A stretch of DNA of 64,000 bases from DATFQE01 sp963739085 (GTDB taxonomy: Bacteria > Actinomycetota > Thermoleophilia > Gaiellales > Gaiellaceae), in contig CAVTZA010000004.1 in assembly GCA_963739085.1 (NCBI GenBank), forward strand, positions 1 to 64,000. The letters run 5' to 3'. Positions within the stretch are counted from its first letter, which is position 1; each line of letters begins with the position of its first letter. Position numbers and translations under genes: made by a program. Positions 57,800 to 64,000 of the stretch are shown piece by piece. Under the pieces are notes generated by a model that worked only from the letters and a program-made list of their open reading frames with translations, did not search any database and was not told the DNA's origin.

Positions 57800-57846
57800 G
57801 AGGCATCGGAGCCTCAGGACGGAAGCGACCGTCCTGGGGCTCTTTT
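57800..57846 (+). promoter_or_regulatory. Attenuator-like RNA leader of the second glnA
   Basis: GAGGC-ATCGGA-GCCTC (57800-57815) is a 5-bp stem with a 6-base loop. GCCTC is shared with the 5' arm of a 14-bp terminator-like hairpin at 57809-57842: GAGCC-T-CAGGACGG, loop AAGCGA, CCGTCCTG-G-GGCTC, followed by TTTT. The two structures exclude each other. A further GC-rich hairpin (gccctc-cac-gagggc) lies just upstream (57777-57791). The same architecture, with the T:G wobble at the same place, precedes the other glnA. Confidence 0.7.
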
Positions 57847-57873
57847 CGTTGGTCCAAGACGAGGGAGGAAGCG

Positions 57874-59322
57874 ATGTCGGAGGTGGAGTCCAGGCACTAC
57901 CTGGCGAACGGGAACAAGGCGGCGACCGAGGCCCGCCACGCGATCGAGTGGGCGGGCGAGACGAGAGCGCAGATGGTCGATCTGAAGTTCTGCGACCTGC
58001 TCGGGTCGTGGCAGCACATGACGTTGCCGGTGTCGGCCTTCGCCGAGTCGTCCTTCGACGACGGGCTCGGCTTCGACGGCTCCTCGATCCGCGGCTGGCA
58101 GGGGATCTCGGAGTCGGACATGCTGCTGATGCCCGATCCGGCCTCGGCCGTGCTCGACCCCTTCACCGAGGCGCCGACCCTCTCGCTGATCTGCGAGATC
58201 GCCGACCCGGTGACGCGCCTCCCGTACGCCCGTGACCCGCGCGGGGTCGCCAGGCGCGCCGAGGAGCACCTCGTCAAGAGCGGCGTGGCGGACACTGCCT
58301 ACTTCGGGCCCGAGTGCGAGTTCTTCATCCTGGACGAGGTCTCCTACGACCTCGGCCCCAACCACGCGCACTACGCGTTCGACTCCGCCGAGGGCCACTG
58401 GAACTCCGGCAAGCCGGGGCTCGGCTACACGGTGCGCGAGAAGGAGGGCTACTTCCCGCCCGCGCCGCACGACACGCTCCACGACCTCCGCACGCGCATG
58501 GTGCTGACGCTCGAGCGGCTCGGGATTCCGTGCGAGTTCCACCACCACGAGGTCGCCTCAGGCGGCCAGTGCGAGATCGACCTGCGCTACGCGACGCTGA
58601 CCCGCATGGCCGATCAGGTCATGACCTACAAGTACGTGGTCAAGAACGTGGCCCGCGCGGCCGGCAAGACCGCCACCTTCATGCCGAAGCCGCTCTTCGG
58701 CGACAACGGCTCGGGCATGCACACCCACCAGTCGCTCTGGAAGGGCGGCGAGCCGCTGATGGCCGGCGGCGACGGGTACGCGGGCCTGTCGACGGTCGCG
58801 CGCTCCTACGTGGCGGGCCTGCTCGCGCACGCCCCCGCGCTCCTGGCGTTCTGCGCGCCGACGACGAACTCGTACCGTCGACTCGTCCCCGGCTACGAGG
58901 CGCCGGTCAACCTCGTCTACTCGCAGCGAAACCGCTCTGCGTGCATCCGCATCCCGATGTACTCGGAGTCGCCGAAGGCCAAGCGCATCGAGTTCCGCTG
59001 CCCGGATGCGGCCGCCAACCCGTACCTCGCGTTCGCCGCGATGCTGATGGCGGGCCTGGACGGGATCGAGCGGGGCCTCGACCCGGGCGAGCCGGCCGAC
59101 TACGACCTCTTCGAGGAGAGCCGCGGCGAGGTCCCGCAGGTGCCGGGCTCGCTGGACGAGGCGCTGGGCGCGCTCGAGGAGGATCACGAGTTCCTCACCA
59201 GGGGCGGGGTCTTCAGCGAGGACGTCATCAGCACCTGGATCGACTACAAGCGCGAGAACGAGGTGGACGCGGTGCGGCTGCGGCCGCATCCGGCGGAGTT
59301 CGCCCTCTACTACGACGCTTGA
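57874..59322 (+). CDS. glnA: Glutamine synthetase type I (beta-like subtype)
   Basis: A second GS, 482 residues. LGFDGSSIRGW, FGPECEFFIL, HHHEVASGGQCEIDLRY, MPKPLFGDNGSGMHTHQSLW and NRSACIRIPMY are the active-site motifs. Near the C-terminus DYDLFEE resembles the adenylylation site (NLYDLPPEE), so Tyr in this motif could be modified, as in the I-beta form. Longer than the other glnA. ATG at 57874 with GAGGGAGG. It heads a run of genes with pat-like GNAT, PII and amt, coupled by overlaps. Confidence 0.95.
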   Translation: MSEVESRHYLANGNKAATEARHAIEWAGETRAQMVDLKFCDLLGSWQHMTLPVSAFAESSFDDGLGFDGSSIRGWQGISESDMLLMPDPASAVLDPFTEAPTLSLICEIADPVTRLPYARDPRGVARRAEEHLVKSGVADTAYFGPECEFFILDEVSYDLGPNHAHYAFDSAEGHWNSGKPGLGYTVREKEGYFPPAPHDTLHDLRTRMVLTLERLGIPCEFHHHEVASGGQCEIDLRYATLTRMADQVMTYKYVVKNVARAAGKTATFMPKPLFGDNGSGMHTHQSLWKGGEPLMAGGDGYAGLSTVARSYVAGLLAHAPALLAFCAPTTNSYRRLVPGYEAPVNLVYSQRNRSACIRIPMYSESPKAKRIEFRCPDAAANPYLAFAAMLMAGLDGIERGLDPGEPADYDLFEESRGEVPQVPGSLDEALGALEEDHEFLTRGGVFSEDVISTWIDYKRENEVDAVRLRPHPAEFALYYDA

Positions 59323-59795
59323 TCCGGGAGCTGGAAGCAAAGGACTGGCCGGCCGTGCGAACCATCTTCGAGGAGGGGATCGCGACCGGCCAGGCCACGT
59401 TCGAGACGAGGGCGCCGTCCTGGGAGCACTGGGACGGCGCCCACTTTGGCTGCCTTGTCGCCGATGAGGGCGCCGGGGTTGTCGGCTGGGCCGCGCTGGC
59501 GCCGTACTCGTCGCGCGAGGTCTACGCGGGCGTGGCCGAGGAGAGCGTCTACGTCGCGGCGCGGGCTCGGGGCCGCGGCGTCGGCCGGGCGCTCCTGAAC
59601 GAGCTGATCGAGCGCTCCGAGCAGGCCGGGATCTGGACGCTCGAGGCCGGGATCTTCCCCGAGAACAGAGCCAGCGTCACCCTCCATCTCGGCTGCGGCT
59701 TCCGCGCTGTGGGCCTGCGCGAGCGGATCGGCCGCCTGAACGGGGAGTGGCGGAACGTCCTGCTGATGGAACGACGAAGCGAGGTGATCCGGTGA
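59319..59795 (+). CDS. GNAT acetyltransferase, phosphinothricin/methionine-sulfoximine type
   Basis: A 158-residue GNAT: RELEAKDWPAVRTIFEEGIA, GQATFETRAPSWEHWD, then SVYVAARARGRGVGRALLNE (acetyl-CoA loop) and GIFPENRASVTLHLGCGFRAVG are typical of Pat/Bar/MnaT enzymes, which acetylate methionine sulfoximine or phosphinothricin, inhibitors of glutamine synthetase. Position right behind glnA, overlapping its stop (TTGA), fits a protective role, but the natural substrate is not known. Start is TTG at 59319. Overlaps the PII start by four bases. Confidence 0.85.
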   Translation: MIRELEAKDWPAVRTIFEEGIATGQATFETRAPSWEHWDGAHFGCLVADEGAGVVGWAALAPYSSREVYAGVAEESVYVAARARGRGVGRALLNELIERSEQAGIWTLEAGIFPENRASVTLHLGCGFRAVGLRERIGRLNGEWRNVLLMERRSEVIR

Positions 59796-60142
59796 TCAAG
59801 GTCGAGGCGGTCGTCATCCGCGAGCGCGTCGAGACGGTGATCGATGCGGTCGAGCACGAGACGGGGCACGTGGGCGTCACGGTGGTCGAAGCGATCGGCC
59901 ACGGACGCCAGCGCGGCATCACGCACGAGTACCGCGGCCGGGTCTTCGAGTCGCGGTTCCTGCCGAAGGCAATCCTGACGTTCGTCGTCGCGGAGGAGGT
60001 CGCCACGGCGGTCGTCGCGGCTATCGCGGACGCGGCACGGAGCGGCAACGAGTCGGGCGACGGGATCGTCTGGACGTCGCCCGTCGCCAACGTCACGCAC
60101 AACCGGACCGGGATGCGACTCGAGGAGGTGGAGACATCATGA
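59792..60142 (+). CDS. PII-family nitrogen regulatory protein
   Basis: PII proteins sense ATP/ADP and 2-oxoglutarate and control Amt. The 116 residues have IKVEAVVIRERVETVIDAVE, VTVVEAIGHGRQRGITHEYRG (shown in part as GHGRQRG and HEYRG) and FLPKAILTFVVAEE. The T-loop residue equivalent to Tyr51, the site of uridylylation or adenylylation, is Phe52 here, while the Tyr46 equivalent (Tyr47) is kept. The C-terminal part (SPVANVTHNRTGMRLEE) keeps RTG. GTG at 59792 overlaps the GNAT end by four bases. Its stop overlaps the amt ATG. Confidence 0.9.
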   Translation: MIKVEAVVIRERVETVIDAVEHETGHVGVTVVEAIGHGRQRGITHEYRGRVFESRFLPKAILTFVVAEEVATAVVAAIADAARSGNESGDGIVWTSPVANVTHNRTGMRLEEVETS

Positions 60143-61548
60143 CGACCCAGCAGCTGATGATCGCGACCAGCACGGTGTGGGTGATCGTCGCGGCGATCCT
60201 CGTGATGTTCATGCAGGCCGGCTTCGCGTTCCTCGAGGCGGGCCTGACGCGGATGAAGAACGCTGGCCACATCGCGGCCAAGAACGTCCTCGTGCTCGGG
60301 ATCGCGTCGATCGTCTACTACCTCGTCGGCTACGGGATGGCCTTCGGCGACGGCGGTAACGGGTTCGTCGGCGGCTCCGGGTTCTTCCCCTCGGCCGACA
60401 CCCTGCTGGCGATCGGCCAGTCGCCGTTCAGCTGGTTCGGCTCGATCCCCGCCGGCGCCGGCTACCTCTTCCAGGTGGTCTTCGCCGCGGTCTCGCTGGC
60501 GATCGTCTGGGGCGCGATGGCCGAGCGGACGAAGTTGTGGGTCTACTTCGCCTTCGGCGTCGTCTTCACGCTGATCTACTCGGTCGTCTCGCACTGGATC
60601 TGGCATCCCGACGGCTGGCTGTTCGCCAGGGGGATGCAGGACTTCGCCGGCTCGACGGTGGTGCACTATCAGGGCGCGCTGGCCGCCTTGGCGGGCGCTC
60701 TGCTGCTCGGGCCGCGCATCGGCAAGTTCGACCACGAGGGGCGGCCGAACGCGATCCCAGGCCACAACATGGCGTTCGTCACGCTCGGCGTGATGATCCT
60801 GTGGTTCGGCTGGTTCGGGTTCAACCCCGGCTCGACGCTCGGCGTGGTGACCGGCGACCGTCTCGGCTACTTCGCGTACGTCGCGGTCACCACGAACGTG
60901 GCCGCGGCCGCGGGCGCGCTCGGCGCGGTGACGACCGCCTGGCTCGTGCTGCACAAGCCTGACCTGTCGATGATGCTGAACGGCGTCATTGCCGCGCTCG
61001 TGGCCGTCACGGCCGCGGCCGGCTTTGTCGCCCCCTGGGCCGCGATCGTGATCGGCCTGGTCGCGGGCGCCGTCGCCGTCCTGGGCGTGCTGCTGGTGGA
61101 GCGGATCCGCATCGACGATCCCATCGGCGCGGTCGCCGTCCACGGCATGGCGGGCGTCTGGGGCACGCTGGCGACCGGTCTCTTCGCCGTCCCGGCGCTG
61201 GCGGAGAACCTCGCCACCGGCCAGGGCGGCCTCGTGTACACGGGCAGCTTCGACCAGCTCGGCACGCAGGCGCTCGGGTTGGTCGCGGTCGGCGCCTTCA
61301 CGTTCACGGCCTCGTTCGCGTCCCTCTGGGTCATGAAGGCCCTGTGGGGGATCCGTGTCGAGCCCGAGGTCGAGACGGCCGGCCTGGACGTCTCCGAGCA
61401 CGGCATGTGGGGCTACCCCGAGTTCTACATCCCGGTCCCCGGCGGCTACGGCACGGAGTCGCACGGTCACCTGGGGCTCGCTCACGCCCACCGGTCGGCG
61501 GCCCCGCCCGTGCCCATACCCGCGGCGGCGGCGGAGCCTTCGGCCTAG
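60139..61548 (+). CDS. amt: Ammonium transporter Amt
   Basis: An ammonium channel of 469 residues with about eleven membrane helices. VMFMQAGFAFLEAGLTRMKN is the typical start; SHWIWHPDGWLF and HYQGALAALAGALLLGPR (first pore His area), GWFGFNPGSTL and VHGMAGVWGTLATGLFA (second pore His) are family motifs. Some C-terminal residues after RVEPEVETAGLDVSEHG form the cytoplasmic tail that PII binds. ATG at 60139 overlaps the PII stop. Ends four bases into the convergent phosphoesterase gene. Confidence 0.96.
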   Translation: MTTQQLMIATSTVWVIVAAILVMFMQAGFAFLEAGLTRMKNAGHIAAKNVLVLGIASIVYYLVGYGMAFGDGGNGFVGGSGFFPSADTLLAIGQSPFSWFGSIPAGAGYLFQVVFAAVSLAIVWGAMAERTKLWVYFAFGVVFTLIYSVVSHWIWHPDGWLFARGMQDFAGSTVVHYQGALAALAGALLLGPRIGKFDHEGRPNAIPGHNMAFVTLGVMILWFGWFGFNPGSTLGVVTGDRLGYFAYVAVTTNVAAAAGALGAVTTAWLVLHKPDLSMMLNGVIAALVAVTAAAGFVAPWAAIVIGLVAGAVAVLGVLLVERIRIDDPIGAVAVHGMAGVWGTLATGLFAVPALAENLATGQGGLVYTGSFDQLGTQALGLVAVGAFTFTASFASLWVMKALWGIRVEPEVETAGLDVSEHGMWGYPEFYIPVPGGYGTESHGHLGLAHAHRSAAPPVPIPAAAAEPSA

Positions 61549-62306
61549 GTCGCGTCCAGCACGTACGAGGTCAGCCGGCCGTCCACGAACGCGTGCACGA
61601 CGAAGCCCGGAGGCCCTGCGGAGAACTCGATCGTCTCGGCGCCGAAGTCGAGCGCGGCCTGGACGTAGGTGCTCGGCGCTACGAGCACGATCCGTCCGCC
61701 GAGATCGGCCGAGATGCTGAGGTGCAGGTGGCCGGCGACGATCCGACGGACCTGCGGGTGACGATCGAGGACGGCGCCGAGGGCGCGCTGATCGGTCGGC
61801 GGCAGGCCGATCTCGTCCATCGCCGCGATCCCGGTCGTCAGAGGCGGATGGTGCAGGGCCAGAACCGTCGGTGTCTCGGACGCGTCGGCAAGCGCCTCCT
61901 CCAGCCATACGAGCCGGTCGGCGTCGAGCTCGCCGCCGTCCTCGCCGGGGCGCGTGCTGTCGAGCACGACGAGCCGGAACGGCCCGAGGTCGACCGCGTA
62001 CTGCACCGGCTCGGAGCCCGCGCCGGGCGTGCCGAAGTGGCGACGCAGCGCAGCACGGTCGTCGTGGTTGCCCGGAAGCGCGTAGAGCGGGAGCCCGAGC
62101 AGCGCCACCACCTCGCGGAGCCGCTCGTACTCGGCGTCGGCGGCATGGTCGGCGAGGTCCCCCGTGAGCAGCACAGCGTCCGGCTTCGGCTCGAGCGCGC
62201 GGACGGCATCGACGGTCGCGGCGAGCGTTGCCACGGGGTCGCCGTCGCCCCAGTCCGCCCCGATGTGCGGATCGCTCAGCTGGACGACCAGAAACGGCCT
62301 CGTCAC
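61545..62306 (-). CDS. Metallophosphoesterase (CpdA-like)
   Basis: A two-metal phosphoesterase, 253 residues: LVVQLSDPHIG, LTGDLADHA, ALPGNHDDR, ALHHPPL and VAGHLHLS are the five metal/catalytic motifs of the calcineurin-like family, most like cyclic-nucleotide phosphodiesterase CpdA. Substrate uncertain. GTG before TRPFLVVQ at 62306 is chosen; the frame extends upstream to 62429 but overlaps gltB. It lies 32 bases after the gltB stop and may be co-transcribed with it. Confidence 0.9.
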   Translation of the reverse strand: MTRPFLVVQLSDPHIGADWGDGDPVATLAATVDAVRALEPKPDAVLLTGDLADHAADAEYERLREVVALLGLPLYALPGNHDDRAALRRHFGTPGAGSEPVQYAVDLGPFRLVVLDSTRPGEDGGELDADRLVWLEEALADASETPTVLALHHPPLTTGIAAMDEIGLPPTDQRALGAVLDRHPQVRRIVAGHLHLSISADLGGRIVLVAPSTYVQAALDFGAETIEFSAGPPGFVVHAFVDGRLTSYVLDAT

Positions 62307-62338
62307 CGCGCCGATCCTACGAGCCGCGAGGGCCGGGC

Positions 62339-64000
62339 TCAGCTCGAAGCGATCGCTTGAGTTTCGGGTGCGCTCTCGGCGCGCTCCGCCCCCTCGGCGG
62401 GAGGCCGCGGCGTCACACCCCAGAACCAACCGGCCTCGTTCTCCCAGTCGGCGAGAAGCTCGGCGGCGCGTTGCGAGCCCGTGTAGCGCGCGTGTCGCTC
62501 GAGCAAGAAACGAAGCTCGTCGGGACCGAGGCCGTCCACTCGCTCCGCGGTCACGAGCTGGGCGTTGAGACGCGGCGGTAGCCGCAACTCGCGGTCGTGG
62601 ACGTAGACCACGCCGCCGCTCATCCCAGCGCCGAGGTTCAGTCCCACCGGGCCCAGGATCACGACCGTGCCGCCGGTCATGTACTCACACGCATGGTCGC
62701 CCACGCCCTCGACGACCGCCGTTGCGCCGGAGTTGCGCACCGCGAAGCGCTCGCCCGCCCTGCCGGCGCAGAAGAGCTCGCCGCCGGTGGCGCCGTAGAG
62801 CGCCGCGTTGCCGATCAAGACCGGGTCGCCCAGGTCGTCCGCCGGCGGGGCGATCGCGATCCGGCCTCCGCCCATCGACTTGCCGACGCCGTCGTTCGCC
62901 TCGCCGACGAGGGTGATCTTCACGCCTGCGGCGAGGAACGCGCCGAAGCTCTGTCCTGCGGCGCCCTCGAACCTGACCCGCACGCGACCCGGCGGCGCGT
63001 GCACGCCGAACGCATGGCCGATCCGGCCGCCGAGCCGCGCGCCGACCGCGCGGTCTCGGTTCGCGATCGGGTACTCCAGGTCGACGAGCCGGGCCTCCGT
63101 GAGCGCCGGCGCAGCGTCCGCTGCGAGCAACTCACCGAGCTCGCCGCCCTCGGGCTCGAGCGGCGGCTCGCCCGTGTAGCGCCCGCCGGCGCGCAGCAGA
63201 GGCTCCACGTGAAGCAGCGACGACCGGCTCGGGCCGACGTCCTTGCAGCGAAGCAGATCAGCCCGGCCGACGGCCTCGTCGAGCGAGCGGAGGCCGAGGC
63301 TCGCGAGGCCTTCCCGAACCTCCTCGGCCACGTAGAGCAGGTACGCCTCGATCATCTCCGGGGTCGCGGCGAACTTCGACCTGAGCTCCGTGCGCTGTGT
63401 CGCGATTCCGACCGGGCACGTGTCGAGGTGGCACGAACGCACCATCAGACAGCCCTCGGCGATCAGGAGCGCCGTCCCGAAGGAGAACTCGTCTGCTCCG
63501 AGCAAGGCAGCCACGAGTACGTCGCGGCCGGTCTTGAGCCCGCCGTCGACTCGGAGGCGGACGCGGCCGCGCAGCCCGGACGCCGTCAGCGCCTGTTGCG
63601 TCTCGGCGAGGCCGATTTCCCAGGGCAGGCCCGCGTTCTTGATCGACGACAGCGGGCTCGCACCTGTACCGCCGTCCGAGCCGGCCACATGGACGACGTC
63701 GGCGAGGGCCTTCGCCACGCCTGCCGCGACGAGCCCGACCCCGGTCTCCGCGACCAGCTTGACCGAGACCCTGGCATCGGCGCTCACCTGCTTCAGATCG
63801 AAGACGAGCTGAGCGAGGTCCTCGATCGAGTAGATGTCGTGGTGGGGCGGCGGCGAGATCAACTCCACCCCGGCCTGCGTGTGACGGAGCGCCGCGATCT
63901 CAGCGGTGACCTTGTGTCCGGGCAGCTGGCCACCCTCGCCGGGCTTCGAGCCCTGTGCGATCTTGATCTGGAGCTCCTCGGCGAACGCCGCGTATTCGGG
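62339..64000 (-). CDS. gltB: Glutamate synthase large subunit, C-terminal part (cut by the window edge)
   Basis: GOGAT makes glutamate from glutamine and 2-oxoglutarate. The 553 codons present start inside the FMN-binding synthase domain (GSKPGEGGQLPGHKVTAEIA, ELISPPPHHDIYSIEDLAQL, VHVAGSDGGTGASPLSSIKN) and include the 3Fe-4S cluster motif SCHLDTCPVGIATQRTEL and the C-terminal GXGXG beta-helix (GGDVVVLG-like: GGTVVILGPVGLNLGAGMSGG). The glutaminase domain and part of the synthase domain lie outside the window. The frame is open to 64000 without interruption. Confidence 0.95.
   Translation of the reverse strand, partial: PEYAAFAEELQIKIAQGSKPGEGGQLPGHKVTAEIAALRHTQAGVELISPPPHHDIYSIEDLAQLVFDLKQVSADARVSVKLVAETGVGLVAAGVAKALADVVHVAGSDGGTGASPLSSIKNAGLPWEIGLAETQQALTASGLRGRVRLRVDGGLKTGRDVLVAALLGADEFSFGTALLIAEGCLMVRSCHLDTCPVGIATQRTELRSKFAATPEMIEAYLLYVAEEVREGLASLGLRSLDEAVGRADLLRCKDVGPSRSSLLHVEPLLRAGGRYTGEPPLEPEGGELGELLAADAAPALTEARLVDLEYPIANRDRAVGARLGGRIGHAFGVHAPPGRVRVRFEGAAGQSFGAFLAAGVKITLVGEANDGVGKSMGGGRIAIAPPADDLGDPVLIGNAALYGATGGELFCAGRAGERFAVRNSGATAVVEGVGDHACEYMTGGTVVILGPVGLNLGAGMSGGVVYVHDRELRLPPRLNAQLVTAERVDGLGPDELRFLLERHARYTGSQRAAELLADWENEAGWFWGVTPRPPAEGAERAESAPETQAIASS

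Noticed and set aside
59677..61908. A 743-codon minus-strand frame over PII and amt
   Set aside because: Antisense of clear PII and Amt genes; composition is typical of shadow frames.
1..64000. tRNA, rRNA, transposase, integrase or prophage genes
   Set aside because: I looked for tRNA-like cloverleaf ends, rRNA consensus blocks and transposase or integrase proteins in all frames and saw none.

Overview
The window is high-GC, densely packed chromosomal DNA in which most neighbouring genes overlap by 1-20 bases (ATGA, GTGA and TTGA junctions) and many start with GTG. The gene content points to an actinobacterium: an actinobacterial-type (group 1h) [NiFe] hydrogenase locus, opcA next to zwf, an ANTAR response regulator with a GAF histidine kinase of the PdtaR/PdtaS type, a SARP-family regulator and a caa3-type oxidase. 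Class Thermoleophilia (Gaiellales or Solirubrobacterales) is my best guess, from the overall gene mix only. No rRNA, tRNA, CRISPR array, transposase or replication origin was seen.

Layout. 1-3.0 kb: a small membrane protein, a tandem-repeat TPR gene broken by frameshifts, and a frameshifted Vgb-like secreted beta-propeller. 3.1-5.9 kb: a two-gene unit with an M48-like membrane peptidase. 5.9-20.6 kb: the hydrogenase region, with hypF and a TetR regulator on the minus strand diverging from hypC, a hypC paralogue, hypD, hypE, hhyS, hhyL, NifU-Rieske, three accessory proteins, a maturation protease, hypA, hypB, a double-SIS protein and a membrane protein. 20.6-30.8 kb: accessory and stand-alone genes (msrB, TrpB2, PAAR-like, histidine phosphatase, SARP regulator, secreted protein, amidase, OCD-family enzyme, Kelch protein). 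31-35 kb: caa3 oxidase subunits II and I, haem O synthase and a small membrane protein. 35-36.5 kb: an amidase with a repeat-derived N-terminus and a protease-gene remnant. 36.5-44.6 kb: pentose phosphate genes (rpiB-tal-pgi-gnd-zwf-opcA) divergent from tkt. 44.7-50.8 kb: ABC-F protein, SnoaL-like protein, ANTAR regulator, VOC protein, tandem-HxlR regulator, cupin, GAF histidine kinase, PRC-barrel protein. 51-64 kb: nitrogen assimilation (two glnA genes, a Pat-like acetyltransferase, PII, Amt, gltB) interspersed with an ABC exporter, two MFS transporters and a tandem GNAT.

How it fits together. The hydrogenase would scavenge H2 and pass electrons to the respiratory chain, which could end at the caa3 oxidase encoded 10 kb away. 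The pentose phosphate block supplies NADPH, and the 58-64 kb cluster takes up ammonium and makes glutamine and glutamate.

Most interesting signal. Both glnA genes, on opposite strands, carry the same leader architecture: a 5-bp hairpin with a 6-nt loop whose 3' arm is also the 5' arm of a long terminator-like hairpin ending in CTCTTT, 28 bases upstream of each ATG. This looks like an attenuator, and an ANTAR-domain (antiterminator-family) response regulator and a candidate kinase lie 4-10 kb away. Other themes are dispersed hairpin repeats at gene borders, two of which form the N-termini of open frames, and five one-base frameshifts in four genes that could be real decay or sequence error.
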